Notes: a model not told the origin generated them from the letters alone. A stretch of DNA of 44,955 nt from DATGZH01 sp035297265 (GCA_035297265.1 DATGZH010000052.1:1-44955); one strand, 5' to 3'; shown: positions 7,831 through 16,912, counted from the first letter of the stretch. Translations and numbers: made by a program.

Positions 7831-9075
7831 TCAGCCGACCGGTTGCACGGAATCGAGGAACGCGGTGGCTTCGCTTGTCGTCGAGGCTATAACGATGGGC
7901 GAATAGAGCACGTTGCCCTTGATGAAGTACTCGACTCCGACGAACGCATTCGGATCGGTGACTTTTGACTGTGACTGTTGGCCGAAGGTCGACGCTGGTA
8001 TCACTTCCCGATACCCGGGGTTGCCGGCGACGGTGATCGAGGTCAGCTGGAGCTTCTTGTCGACTTCGCCGGCCAGCGCCTGCAGCTCCGATGCCGAGCT
8101 GAACTGGATCACGGCGACCACGTAGGTCGGCGGCGGGGGCACGGGAGCCGTTGGGCTGAAGACCTCAGTCACCGACTGCGGGCTCACCTCGTAACCCGCG
8201 GCCGCCGTGGCTCCTTTGAACCCGCTGAGCACCTGCGCCGGATCGGCCTCTGTGGGTGGCGACGGGAAGGCCGCAGTGAATTGGCCCCAACTGGGACCGT
8301 AGGTGGTGCCCGACGTCGAGCCGCCTCCCTTGGTGGCGGCGTAGACGCCTCCAGCGACCGCGGCGACGACCACCACGACGACCACAGCGATCAGCCACCC
8401 GGGGAAGCGCCGTCGCCGGGTCGCCGAGCCGTCGACGTAACCGGGACTCCAGGTGTCGGGACCGTTGGGCCTCATCACCGGGGTGTTCCAGGGGTCGGGA
8501 CCCGTGGGGGTCGCGGCCGGCGTGTTCCAGGGGTCGGGGCCCGTGGGGGTCGCGGCCGGCGTGTTCCAGGGGTCGCTCGGCACCGTCCCCGGCGGTGGCC
8601 CGTAGCCGGGGGGTGCCGGGGGGGTCACGCCGTAGGGCGCCGGGCCGGCAGGCGCACCGAAGGTCGGGGTCGCCGGCGCCGCGCCGTAGGCGGGGGCGGT
8701 GCCGTAGGGCGCGGCGGGTGGTGGCGTGCCGCCGTTCACGGCGGGTTGGGCCGGCGCGCCGTAGGGGCTCTGGGTGGGCGGCACACCGTAGGCCGGGGGG
8801 ACCGGGCTGCCCGGGGGGGCGGTCGGCGCGCCGTAGGGGTGTTGCGCCGGTGCGCCGTAGGGCTGCGCTGGCGGCGCCGCGCCATACGGGGCCGGTGGCG
8901 GTGTCCCGTAGCCGGCAGCCGGGGACGGTGGGGCACCGTAGGGGGGGACGGCGGCGGCCGCGGGCGGATAGGTGGGCGCGGGAGCCGGCGGGGTGGTCGT
9001 GCCCGCCTCGACCGGCGGGTACCACCGCCCGTCCGAGGCCAACCACCAACCGGGTCCCTGCGCGAAGTCGCTCAA
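7831..9075 (-). CDS. DUF2510-type Pro/Gly-rich single-pass membrane protein
   Basis: 414 residues from a TTG at 9075 that has a strong GGAGGAGGGGG ribosome site; a longer frame exists upstream but without such support. The N-terminal motif GPGWWLASDGRWYPP is the short DUF2510-type WW/RWYPP module found at the cytoplasmic end of many actinobacterial membrane proteins. About 200 residues of Pro/Gly/Ala/Tyr repeats follow (YGAPP, YGTPP units), including DPWNTP repeats. Then come a basic stop, one membrane helix (LIAVVVVVVVAAVAGGVYA) and an external ~160-residue domain with a VVAVIQFSSASELQALAGEV core. The role is unknown; the layout suggests an inside-to-outside sensor or scaffold. Confidence 0.82.
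   Translation of the reverse strand: MSDFAQGPGWWLASDGRWYPPVEAGTTTPPAPAPTYPPAAAAVPPYGAPPSPAAGYGTPPPAPYGAAPPAQPYGAPAQHPYGAPTAPPGSPVPPAYGVPPTQSPYGAPAQPAVNGGTPPPAAPYGTAPAYGAAPATPTFGAPAGPAPYGVTPPAPPGYGPPPGTVPSDPWNTPAATPTGPDPWNTPAATPTGPDPWNTPVMRPNGPDTWSPGYVDGSATRRRRFPGWLIAVVVVVVVAAVAGGVYAATKGGGSTSGTTYGPSWGQFTAAFPSPPTEADPAQVLSGFKGATAAAGYEVSPQSVTEVFSPTAPVPPPPTYVVAVIQFSSASELQALAGEVDKKLQLTSITVAGNPGYREVIPASTFGQQSQSKVTDPNAFVGVEYFIKGNVLYSPIVIASTTSEATAFLDSVQPVG
8483..8575. repeat. 39-nt in-frame tandem repeat (2.4 copies)
   Basis: Two 39-base units, 8483-8521 and 8522-8560, differ at one base; a 15-base partial third unit follows. They encode 13-residue units containing PDPWNTPAATPTG in the Pro-rich linker of the DUF2510-type protein. 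The near identity points to recent unit expansion. Confidence 0.85.
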
Positions 9076-9202
9076 CCTTCCCCCTCCTCCGATCACGAGG
9101 CGACCACGCCAGATGCGCCCCTCGCACAAGAATTGTCCCATACGTGCTCTGGGGGTCGGCGACGGCGGTGACCCGGGAGGTCGAGCTGGCGTGCTCCTGG
9201 TG

Positions 9203-9625
9203 TCAGCCGGCCGTGGGGGGAGGCGTCGGTGGCCACGAACGGCGCCCCTCGTCGACCGGGCTCATCAAGCCGACCGGGTTGCCGTCGGGGTCCTCCACGA
9301 TGGCGTAACGGGCGCCCCAGAACGCGTCGTACGGCGGTTGGCGGCCCCTCGCCCCTCCGCCGGTGAGCTCGCCGTAGAGCCGGTCGACCTCGGCGCGGCC
9401 GGCACAGGCCCACCCGAGCACGGTGCTGCCGCCCGTAGTCCCGCCGAAGCCGGCGTCCCACGTGGGGACGAACGAGGTGGTGTCGAACTCGAGCAGGAGG
9501 CCGTTCTCGAGCTCGACGGCGACGTGCCCCGCGCCGGCTTCGGCATCGATGGTCAGGCCGAGCCGACGGTAGAAGGCCACCGTGGCCTCCATGTCCCGGA
9601 CCACCAGGTTGAGTTGGTTGATCAC
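9203..9625 (-). CDS. VOC (glyoxalase/bleomycin-resistance) superfamily protein
   Basis: 140 residues from the GTG at 9625; longer frames overlap the fur gene and look spurious. The start INQLNLVVRDMEATVAFYRRLGL is the classic first beta-alpha-beta unit of a VOC module, and the end YAIVEDPDGNPVGLMSP is the matching C-terminal strand with the DPDGN turn. A single VOC protomer of this length normally works as a dimer. The substrate is unknown. It starts 17 bases after the fur stop codon, so it is almost certainly in the fur transcript. Confidence 0.87.
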   Translation of the reverse strand: MINQLNLVVRDMEATVAFYRRLGLTIDAEAGAGHVAVELENGLLLEFDTTSFVPTWDAGFGGTTGGSTVLGWACAGRAEVDRLYGELTGGGARGRQPPYDAFWGARYAIVEDPDGNPVGLMSPVDEGRRSWPPTPPPTAG

Positions 9626-9642
9626 GGCACGGCTGGGTGGCG

Positions 9643-10119
9643 CTACGACTCCGACGCCTCGGCCGTGCACTTCGCGCAGCGACCGAGGATGGCGAAGTGG
9701 TGAGGGTCGATGGTGAACCCGAGCTCGCGCCGCACGGTACGGGCCAGCCCCGTGAACATCTCGTCGGGGGCGTCGATGAGCGTGCCGCACTCCTCGCACA
9801 TGAAGTGGGCGTGGGCGAGCGAGGCAAGCTCGTAGGTCGCGGGGCCGTGACCGAAGTGGGCGTGGACGATGACGCCGAGGTGTTGCAGGTCGTCGAGGTT
9901 GCGGTAGATGGTCGACAGGTGGACGTCGGGCGCCCGCAGCTGCACCGCCGCCGCCAGCTCGTCGGCCGTCATGTGGCCGTCGGCGTCGAAGAGGACCTCG
10001 AGCAGGATGCGCCGCGAGGACGTCGACCGCCCGCCTCTCGCCCTCACCAGGGCGAGCACGTCGTCGACCGTCGAGAACGCCATGGCCTCGGACGTCCCCG
10101 GCGGGGGCGCCTTACTCAT
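9643..10119 (-). CDS. Fur-family metal-dependent transcriptional regulator
   Basis: 158 residues. The winged-helix recognition part reads HLSTIYRNLDDLQHLGVI (about 67-84). A histidine-rich metal site (HAHF, 103-106) is followed by a structural zinc site of two Cys pairs, CEEC (108-111) and CAKC (148-151). This is the pattern of Fur/Zur/PerR repressors; which metal it senses cannot be decided. The residue after the second Cys pair is close to the C-terminus, as in Zur- and Fur-like proteins. The ATG has a TACCCT six bases upstream. The VOC gene follows in the same transcript. Confidence 0.93.
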   Translation of the reverse strand: MSKAPPPGTSEAMAFSTVDDVLALVRARGGRSTSSRRILLEVLFDADGHMTADELAAAVQLRAPDVHLSTIYRNLDDLQHLGVIVHAHFGHGPATYELASLAHAHFMCEECGTLIDAPDEMFTGLARTVRRELGFTIDPHHFAILGRCAKCTAEASES

Positions 10120-10125
10120 CGTCCC

Positions 10126-10131
10126 AGGGTA
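10126..10131 (-). promoter_or_regulatory. -10 element (TACCCT) for the fur-family gene
   Basis: TACCCT is followed by GGGACG and the ATG at 10119, a six-base spacer consistent with a leaderless message. Confidence 0.5.
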
Positions 10132-10176
10132 GCGCCGGTCATCGCCGCTCCAGCGCCCGGCCGCCGGCCCGGGGGC

Positions 10177-10374
10177 TCAGCCGCCCACTTCTTCGATGGC
10201 GAACTCCGGGCAGTTGGCGATGGCCAGCGTGGCCCGTTCCTCGAGCTCGGGTGGCACCGTGCCGTCCCCCACGACCGACGACTGGCTGTAGTCGTCGATG
10301 GAGAAGAGCTCGGGCGCCAGCCCGTAACAGCGGCTGTGACCCTGGCACTTGTCGGGGTCGACGCGGATCTTCAC
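10177..10374 (-). CDS. Small ferredoxin, P450 redox partner
   Basis: 65 residues from a GTG that overlaps the P450 stop codon as GTGA. Cluster ligands are Cys10, Cys16 and Cys55 in DKCQGHSRCYGLAPELF and ANCPEFAI. His13 occupies the place where a fourth cysteine would be, the CxxHxxC...CP arrangement known from actinobacterial P450-linked ferredoxins, which carry 3Fe-4S or unusual 4Fe-4S clusters. It should deliver electrons to the P450 encoded immediately upstream. No ferredoxin reductase lies in the window. Confidence 0.92.
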   Translation of the reverse strand: MKIRVDPDKCQGHSRCYGLAPELFSIDDYSQSSVVGDGTVPPELEERATLAIANCPEFAIEEVGG

Positions 10375-11573
10375 GGGAAGACGACCGGGAGCACCCGCGG
10401 GCCCCGTACCTGACCGCCCGCCCACGCCACTTCGTCCTCCCCGGCCAGGCGGAACTCAGGGATGCGGCGTAGCCACTCCTCGAGGGCCACCCGCAGCTCC
10501 ATGCGGGCGAGGTTGGAACCGGCACAGCGGTGGATGCCCGAGCCGAAGGCGACGTGGCGGTTGTGCGCCCGGTCGACGACCACCTTGTCGGGGTCCTCGA
10601 ACACCTCCGGGTCGCGGTTGGCGGCCGGGAAGCTCATGAGGATCCGGTCGCCGGCCTTCATGGGGCACCCGCCGTAGTCGACGTCCTCGGTCACCATGCG
10701 GGCCATCGTGACGGGCGAGTAGGCCCGCAGCAGCTCCTCGATGGCCAGGTCCATGAGCTCGGGCTCGTCCACGAGGCGCTTGCGGTCCTCGGGATGGGTC
10801 GCCAGGTGCCACAGGGACGAGCCGATGGCGCTCCAGGTCGTGTCGACGCCGGCAATGAGGACGAGGCCGGCCATGCCCAGAATGATGCTCTTCTCGACGG
10901 GCTGGCCGTTCTCCTCCGAGTGCAGAAGGTCGCTCAGGAGGTCGTCGCCGGGCTCCTCGCTCCGGCGCTCGAGCTCGGTCACGAAGTACCCGATGAGGGA
11001 CTGCATGCCGTGCACCCGCCGGTCGTGGTCGTCGGCGAACTCGAGGACGTCGCGCACCCACCCGGTGAAGGTGTCCGACAGCTCGGGCGCCACACCGAGG
11101 ATGCGGGCGATGACCCGCACCGGGATCTGCTGGGCGTAGTCGGCCGCGGCGTCGGCCTCGCCGGCGTCGAGGAAGCTGTCGATGAGCGAGACGCAGAGCT
11201 CCCGGGTCATGGTCTCGTAGCTCTCGACCCGGCGGTGGGAGAACCAGGGGAGGAGGAGGCGCCGGGTCCACGTGTGGAGGGGCGGGTCCGAGGAGATGGG
11301 TGGGAGGCCGTACTGGAGCCGGGGCTGATCGGGCTCGGGGCCCTCGAGCGGGATCACCGCTACAGCGATAGAGCTGAAGTGCTCCACGTCGTGGGCCATC
11401 GCCGTGACGTCGTCGTAACGGGTCGGGAGCCAGTTCGAGCCGCGGCGGTCGGTGTGGGCGATCGGACAGTGCTGCCGGAGGTCGTCCCAGATGGCGTAGG
11501 GGTCCTCGATGTAGCCGGCGTCCATGACGTCGAAGTCCGTGGCCCAGTCGTTGACCGGTGCCGTTCGTGCCAT
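10371..11573 (-). CDS. Cytochrome P450 monooxygenase
   Basis: 400 residues from the ATG at 11573 (GGGAGG upstream). Landmarks are the I-helix oxygen-activation motif AGVDTTWSAIG, the K-helix ExxR in IEELLRAYSPV, and the heme-thiolate loop FGSGIHRCAGSNLARME. It is a soluble bacterial class I P450 that needs a ferredoxin. The next gene supplies one and is translationally coupled by a four-base overlap. The substrate is unknown. There are no obvious pathway genes alongside; the rhamnosidase gene upstream is on the same strand 78 bases away but has no clear link. Confidence 0.95.
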   Translation of the reverse strand: MARTAPVNDWATDFDVMDAGYIEDPYAIWDDLRQHCPIAHTDRRGSNWLPTRYDDVTAMAHDVEHFSSIAVAVIPLEGPEPDQPRLQYGLPPISSDPPLHTWTRRLLLPWFSHRRVESYETMTRELCVSLIDSFLDAGEADAAADYAQQIPVRVIARILGVAPELSDTFTGWVRDVLEFADDHDRRVHGMQSLIGYFVTELERRSEEPGDDLLSDLLHSEENGQPVEKSIILGMAGLVLIAGVDTTWSAIGSSLWHLATHPEDRKRLVDEPELMDLAIEELLRAYSPVTMARMVTEDVDYGGCPMKAGDRILMSFPAANRDPEVFEDPDKVVVDRAHNRHVAFGSGIHRCAGSNLARMELRVALEEWLRRIPEFRLAGEDEVAWAGGQVRGPRVLPVVFP

Positions 11574-11651
11574 GGCGGTCCTCCCGGCCTGCGTCGTTAC
11601 CCCCTGGTCACATGATGGCACGGTCGACCGGCGACGGTGACGGCCGGCACC

Positions 11652-14405
11652 TCAGCTGAAAGGCGCGGCGAAGCGGTAGGCGCCCGATCCCAGGAGGACG
11701 GTGACCCCTGTGTTCGTCGAGGACAGCACGGTCACGCCCGGTGCCCGCCCGATCGGCACCCCACCCTCGGTGGCCGCCGCGGGCCTGGACGTGGGCAGCT
11801 GTACCCTCGCCCCGGCGTTGGCCGGCAGCCCGAGGGTGAGCTCGAGGTGACCGGACGAACGACGCCAGGCCACCGCGGCGGGGCCCGACACCGTCGGCAC
11901 CGTGCCCGAGGCGGCGAGGCCCGAGGGCGGCGGTGTGAGCACGAGGAGCGCCCCGCCGCCCTCGGTCGGCGGGTCGCCCAGGCTCGCGCCGAGCAGCACC
12001 TCCTGCATGGCCACGAGGGCCGAGGACCCCCAGCCGTGGGACATGCTGTCGCCGATCACGTCGTTCGGGACCCAGGTCTCCCAGGTGAACGTGCCGCCGA
12101 CGGCGACGATGTGGGCCCAACCCGGGATGCGCCGGTTGGTGAGGGTGGCGACGAGGTCGTGGTCAAGCCCCGCGGCGTGGAGGCCCCGCAGGAGGAGGAG
12201 CCCGTACTGGGGACTGACGTCGATGCCGAGCGAGGCCACGTAGGCGCCGACCGGCGCCACGTTCGCCGGGGGGGCGACCTCGAGGGCGAGGGCGAGGGCG
12301 TTGGCCAGCTGGGAGGCGTGCGGGCTGAGCGAGCCGTCGGCGTGCCGTCCGTCGACATAGATGCCGTCGGTCCGCACCAGCTGTCCGTTTACCGCCGCGA
12401 GGAGGGCGTCGGCCTTCGACGTGGCCGACGCCTGGCCGGCGATGTCGCCGACGAGCGCGGCCACCTGGGCCACGCGGCGGTAGGCGTTGACCCCGAGCAC
12501 GTTCACCGTCGTGTCGACGGTGACGTTCTGGTCGTACCCGTAGACGGGGTCCCCGTTGCTCCCGACGGTGAGCCCGGTGATGAGCCCGGTCGCCGGGTCG
12601 GTCGAACCCGCCAGGTAGCCGGCCAGGTTGATGAGCGTCGGGTGCAGCGCTGTCACCGTGTCGAGGTCGCCGGTGTTGGTCCAGTAGCGCCAGACCCACT
12701 CTGGGCACATCTCGGTGAAGGTGGGGATGTCGCGGGCGCCGTCCCCGTTCGGGTAGACGCAGTTCACCCGGCCGTCGGGCCAGTAGCGGCGCTGCGAGCG
12801 GGCGAAGTCCCGCAGCGCCTGCCAGGACTGGTTCTGGTCGCCGAAGGCCCGCATGATGCCCTGGGACTCCTGCGAGGCGTCCCAGAGGAACTGGCCCTTC
12901 TCCCGGGTGGGTGTGTCGACGAACTGCTCGTGGGACGTGAAGAGGGCCGAGTGCGTGGTGAGCCCCCACACCGCGTTGAGCATGGCGTTGCTCGTCGTGA
13001 AGGCGGCCGCGGTGGGTTCGGGCATCGCCGAGTGTCGGGTCACGGCGCGGAGCTGGCCGGCCGAGATGGGCTCGCCGGGGTCGTCGATCTGCAGGTACCG
13101 GAAGCCGAGGAACGTGTAGGGCAGGAACGTCTGGGCCCCCGCCCGTTGGATGTAGGTGAAGCTGAGGTCGGAGCCCTGTGTGCCGTGGGTGGTCGAGACG
13201 TGGCCGTCGGGGTCGAGCTCGTAGCCGACGTGCATGGTGACGGTGCGTCCGGGCAGCCCGGCTCGGAAGTCGACCGTGGGACGGGCGGCGTAGACCTTGC
13301 CGAAGTCGGCGACGACGGCGCCGTCGGCCAGCCGATGGACGCGCACCGGCCCGAGGGGCTCCTCGACGATCCGAGTGCGCTGTGCGTAGAGGCCGGTGAA
13401 CGGGCTCGTCCCCACCGGGCCCAGCACGGCCGGTGACGTCCAGCCGCGGTCGTCGTAGCCCGCCGATGACCAACCGAGCGGGGTGGCCCGGCCGTCGATC
13501 ACCTCGACGTAGTCGCCACCGTCCGAGTTGCGGTAGGGGGCGGGCAGCCACTCGCCCGGGTGCTCGCGCCAGCTCCCGTCGCTCGCGAGGACCTCGCGTG
13601 AGCCGTCCCGGTGGTGGACGGCGACCTGGACGAGCAGCCCTGGCGCCGAGGCGGGGCGGCCCTGCCCCGGCCCGTACCAGTGGTGGAGGAACCCGACGAC
13701 GTTGTCGGAACCGGCACGGAGGTACGAGGTGACGTCGGTCGCCTCGTAGTACTGCTCGTCGGGGTAGCAGAAGCTCGGCCCGCTGGCCACGGACGCCCCG
13801 TTGACGAAGAGCTCGTACTTGTGGGCCGCCGCCACGTAGGCGGTGGCCCGGACGATCGGTGAGGACCCGAGACGGGTGGTGCCGCGTACATAGGTGTGAC
13901 GGTCGGGGTCGGGGTCGGACGGGGCCGGCTGCAGCCAGGCGCCCGTCCAGTCCGCCGGGCGTAGGCCGGTGACGAAGGCCCCGATCGCCGGCCCGCTCGT
14001 GATCCCCTGGTCGTCGTCGACCGTCACTCGCACCGCGTAGGCGGTGTCGCCGGCCAGGGTCGGTCCGGCGTAGGCGACGAAGGCCTGACGGGCCGACGCC
14101 ACCGGGCCGCTGTCCCAGACCGTCGTGCCGCCGCCCAGGACCTCGATCCGGTAGGCGCGCTGGTGGGCACCCCGCCGGCCGCTCCGGAGCAGCCAGGCGA
14201 AGGACACGTCGTCGGGGTCCACGCCGATCGGCGCCACGACGCCGTTCACGGTCACGCGCTCGACGGCGACGGGGTCACCGTGGCGAGCAGCGGCGGCGCT
14301 CGAGGCGCCGAGCTCGGCCAGCGTGACGTGCCCGAAGCCGAGCACGGCGCCGGCCCGCACGCCGTGGCCGAGGAACGTCCGTCGGTCCAAGCGCTCGCCG
14401 GGCAC
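11652..14405 (-). CDS. Tat-exported alpha-L-rhamnosidase (GH78)
   Basis: 917 residues. The N-terminus carries a twin-arginine signal (DRRTFLGHGV, then a hydrophobic run and an Ala-rich cleavage region near residue 38), so the enzyme is folded before export. A RYRIEV-type beta domain and a carbohydrate-binding N domain precede the (alpha/alpha)6 barrel. The general acid lies in DTPTREKGQFLWDA (Glu502) and the catalytic base in FTWETW (Glu776), followed by SMSHGWGSSA, as in GH78. It would release terminal rhamnose from glycosides or glycans outside the cell. The start is a GTG with GAGGATGAG before it. The amidohydrolase gene diverges from the other side of a 106-base gap. Confidence 0.93.
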   Translation of the reverse strand: MPGERLDRRTFLGHGVRAGAVLGFGHVTLAELGASSAAAARHGDPVAVERVTVNGVVAPIGVDPDDVSFAWLLRSGRRGAHQRAYRIEVLGGGTTVWDSGPVASARQAFVAYAGPTLAGDTAYAVRVTVDDDQGITSGPAIGAFVTGLRPADWTGAWLQPAPSDPDPDRHTYVRGTTRLGSSPIVRATAYVAAAHKYELFVNGASVASGPSFCYPDEQYYEATDVTSYLRAGSDNVVGFLHHWYGPGQGRPASAPGLLVQVAVHHRDGSREVLASDGSWREHPGEWLPAPYRNSDGGDYVEVIDGRATPLGWSSAGYDDRGWTSPAVLGPVGTSPFTGLYAQRTRIVEEPLGPVRVHRLADGAVVADFGKVYAARPTVDFRAGLPGRTVTMHVGYELDPDGHVSTTHGTQGSDLSFTYIQRAGAQTFLPYTFLGFRYLQIDDPGEPISAGQLRAVTRHSAMPEPTAAAFTTSNAMLNAVWGLTTHSALFTSHEQFVDTPTREKGQFLWDASQESQGIMRAFGDQNQSWQALRDFARSQRRYWPDGRVNCVYPNGDGARDIPTFTEMCPEWVWRYWTNTGDLDTVTALHPTLINLAGYLAGSTDPATGLITGLTVGSNGDPVYGYDQNVTVDTTVNVLGVNAYRRVAQVAALVGDIAGQASATSKADALLAAVNGQLVRTDGIYVDGRHADGSLSPHASQLANALALALEVAPPANVAPVGAYVASLGIDVSPQYGLLLLRGLHAAGLDHDLVATLTNRRIPGWAHIVAVGGTFTWETWVPNDVIGDSMSHGWGSSALVAMQEVLLGASLGDPPTEGGGALLVLTPPPSGLAASGTVPTVSGPAAVAWRRSSGHLELTLGLPANAGARVQLPTSRPAAATEGGVPIGRAPGVTVLSSTNTGVTVLLGSGAYRFAAPFS

Positions 14406-14511
14406 GGCTCATCCTCGCGCGACCGGCGGGCTTCTTGTCCTGGTCGTGCGCCTCGACGCGAGGGACGGCGGCGGTGGAGACTCTGCGCAAGGGGACGAAG
14501 GGAGCAAGGCG

Positions 14512-15756
14512 ATGGGCCGACTCATCCTCACCGGCGTGCAACTGGTGGACGGCGACCACCCGCCGGTGGCAGGGGCAACCGTCGTCGTCGACGGCCGCCA
14601 CCTCGGTCCGGTGGGACCGGCACCGGTGGCCGCGGCGCCCGACGACGTGGTCCTTTCCCTGCCGGGGCACACGGTCTTGCCCGGCCTCATCACCTGCCAC
14701 TTCCACGCCACCTACCACGACCTCGGCTCGGTGCGGGCGCCGTTCGGCCTCGAGGAGCCGCCGGCCCTCCAGGCCGTCCGGGCGGCCCGCCACCTCGAGC
14801 TGGCCCTCCAATGCGGCTTCACCGGCGCGGTCAGCGCCGGCGCCCCGTTCGCCATCGACGCTTCGATGCAGCGGGCCATCGCCGAGGGTCTGATCAACGG
14901 GCCGCGCCTCGTGGCCGGCAGCCGAGACGTGAGCACGACCGGGCATGCCGGCGACAAGAGCTTCCCGTGGTACTGGGACGTGGGGGCACAGGGCGCGGTG
15001 CGCCGATGCAACGGGGCCGAGGAGTTCCGTCGGGGGGTGCGCGAGGAGATCGCCGAAGGCGCCCAGATCATCAAGATGTTCGTGACCGGCGGCCACGGCA
15101 CGGTGGCCCCGCGCGAGCAGATCGAGATGACCCGCGAGGAGCTCTCGGCGGGGATCGAGGCGGCCCACCTCCGCGGGGCCAAGGTGCGCGGCCACATCGC
15201 CAACCGCGAGGCGATCCACCTGGCTCTCGACTGCGGCATCGACGTGATCGACCACGCCGACGGCATGGACGAGGAGTGCATCGAGCGCATCGTCGACGCC
15301 GGGACCTTCGTGGTCCCGAGCCAGTACTTCCCCTACCGCTTCGCCGAGTCGATGGGTCCGGGCGGGCTCGGGTTCACCGAATCGCTGCGGGCCGACCTGG
15401 AGGAGTCCCTCGCCATCCTGCCCAAGGCCAACGAGGCCGGGGTGAAGCTCGTCGTCGGCGACGACTACGGGGCCCTCGGCTTCCCGCACGGCCACTACGC
15501 CGAGGAGCTCGCCTTCTATGTCGAGCATGCCGGCATCGACCCGCTCGACGTGGTGCGGTGGGCCACGAAGCACGGGGCCGAGCTCATGGGCCGGGGCCAC
15601 GAGCTCGGCACCCTCACGGAGGGGAAGTTGGCCGACCTCGTCGTCGTGGACGGTGACCCTCTCGCCGACCTCGGCCTCCTGGCCGACCGGTCGCGCCTCA
15701 CCGTGCTGAAAGGCGGACGGGTGGTGGCGGGGGAGCTCCCCGGCCTGGCCGCTTAG
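14512..15756 (+). CDS. Metal-dependent amidohydrolase (imidazolonepropionase-like)
   Basis: 414 residues from the ATG at 14512 (AGGGAG upstream). The metal centre is complete: His63-x-His65 (CHFHAT), Lys188 in IIKMFVTGG for the carboxylated lysine, His228 in RGHIAN, His248 in VIDHADG and Asp317/318 in VVGDDYG. The C-terminus returns to the beta sandwich (GKLADLVVVDGDPLAD). This is the dinuclear subgroup that includes prolidases, dipeptidases and imidazolonepropionase-related enzymes; the natural substrate is not predictable. It ends seven bases from the oppositely oriented reductase gene. Confidence 0.92.
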   Translation: MGRLILTGVQLVDGDHPPVAGATVVVDGRHLGPVGPAPVAAAPDDVVLSLPGHTVLPGLITCHFHATYHDLGSVRAPFGLEEPPALQAVRAARHLELALQCGFTGAVSAGAPFAIDASMQRAIAEGLINGPRLVAGSRDVSTTGHAGDKSFPWYWDVGAQGAVRRCNGAEEFRRGVREEIAEGAQIIKMFVTGGHGTVAPREQIEMTREELSAGIEAAHLRGAKVRGHIANREAIHLALDCGIDVIDHADGMDEECIERIVDAGTFVVPSQYFPYRFAESMGPGGLGFTESLRADLEESLAILPKANEAGVKLVVGDDYGALGFPHGHYAEELAFYVEHAGIDPLDVVRWATKHGAELMGRGHELGTLTEGKLADLVVVDGDPLADLGLLADRSRLTVLKGGRVVAGELPGLAA

Positions 15757-15762
15757 CGCCGC

Positions 15763-16200
15763 TCAGCCGGCGGGATCGAAGAGCACGACAGGGATGTCGC
15801 GGGTCGTCCCCGCCTGGTACTCGTCGTAGGGGGGCCAGACGGCGACGGCCCGGGGCCACCACTCCCGCTTCTCCTCGGCGGTCGCCGTACGGGCCACGAG
15901 GTCCATCACCCTTTCGTGGTCCTGCAAGGTGACCTTCGGGTCGGCCACGAGGTTGCGGTACCACTGCGGGTGCTCCGGGGCCCCGCCCATCGAGGCCACC
16001 ACGGCGTAGCGGCCCTCGTGCTCGACCCGCATGAGCGCCGACTTGCGGAGCCGCCCGGTCGTGCGGCCCCTGGTGGTGAGGACGACGCAGGGCTGGCCCT
16101 CGAGCGTGCCGCCCTCCCGGCCGCCGGTGCTCTCGTACAGTCGGACCTGGTCGGCCACCCACTCCCAGGAGCTGGGTTCGTACTCGCCGGTCAGAGGCAC
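15763..16200 (-). CDS. Deazaflavin (F420)-dependent nitroreductase family protein
   Basis: 145 residues, usual for the Ddn/DUF385 family. The signature runs VVLTTRGRTTGRLRKSALMRVEHEGRYAVVASMGGAPEHPQW (positions about 38-80), with the Arg/Lys-rich loop that binds the F420 phosphate tail. A C-terminal WPPYDEYQAGTTRDIPVVLF follows. Family members reduce quinones, nitro compounds or F420-linked substrates. The GTG start has GAGGAGG seven bases upstream. It begins 19 bases after the response-regulator stop, so it likely shares the two-component transcript. Confidence 0.92.
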   Translation of the reverse strand: MPLTGEYEPSSWEWVADQVRLYESTGGREGGTLEGQPCVVLTTRGRTTGRLRKSALMRVEHEGRYAVVASMGGAPEHPQWYRNLVADPKVTLQDHERVMDLVARTATAEEKREWWPRAVAVWPPYDEYQAGTTRDIPVVLFDPAG

Positions 16201-16219
16201 GCTCGGTCCTCCTCTAGGT

Positions 16220-16912
16220 TCACTCCGCCGGGGCGCGGTAGCGGTAGCCGAAGCCTCGCACGGTTTCGATGGGGGAGTTCTCGGCGTCGTCCCACCCGAG
16301 CTTGCGCCGCAGGTTGAGCACGGTGAACTTGACCCGCCCCGTCCCGATGCCCGAGGGGTCGTGCCAGCCTTGCTCGAGGAGCTGGCGGGGTGAGAGCACC
16401 TGGCCCGTCTGGCGCACGAGCACCGAGAGGAGCCGGAACTCGGTGGGCGTGAGCTTCACGTCCTCCCCCGCGCGCTGGACCTCGTGGGTCGAGAAGTCGA
16501 CCCGCAGGCGCCCGTCGTCGTAGACGCTCGGGCCCTCGGTCACCGGCGGCGAACGGCGCAGGAGCGCCCCGACCCGGGCGACGAGCTCGGCGTTGCTGAA
16601 CGGCTTCGTCAGGTAGTCGTCGGCCCCGCTGAGGAGACCCCGCGCCTTGTCGGTCTCGAGCCCGCGTGCCGTGAGCAGCATGACCGGGACGTCGCTCACG
16701 TCGCGGATCCGCTCGAGGACGGACCACCCGTCGAGGGCGGGCAGCCCCACGTCGAGGACCACGAGGTCCGGCCGGTGCTCCTGGAACTGGCGTAGGCCCT
16801 CGACCCCGTCACCCGCCGGTAGGACCTGGTAGCCGGCCCGTTCGAGCAGTATCTGGAGGGACCGCCAGATGTCAGCGTCGTCTTCGACGATAAGGATTGA
16901 GGGCGCCGTCAT
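16220..16912 (-). CDS. OmpR/PhoB-family response regulator
   Basis: 230 residues from the ATG at 16912; the longer frame would overlap the kinase gene. The receiver domain has the acidic pair (VEDDAD), phospho-acceptor Asp54 (VVLDVGLPALDG), Thr81 (LLTARG) and Lys103 (YLTKPF). The C-terminal winged helix reads LTPTEFRLLSVLVRQTGQVLSPRQLLEQGW and ends in VRGFGYRYR. It is downstream of and co-oriented with the histidine kinase (31-base gap), which is the expected partner. Targets may include the downstream reductase gene. Confidence 0.95.
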   Translation of the reverse strand: MTAPSILIVEDDADIWRSLQILLERAGYQVLPAGDGVEGLRQFQEHRPDLVVLDVGLPALDGWSVLERIRDVSDVPVMLLTARGLETDKARGLLSGADDYLTKPFSNAELVARVGALLRRSPPVTEGPSVYDDGRLRVDFSTHEVQRAGEDVKLTPTEFRLLSVLVRQTGQVLSPRQLLEQGWHDPSGIGTGRVKFTVLNLRRKLGWDDAENSPIETVRGFGYRYRAPAE

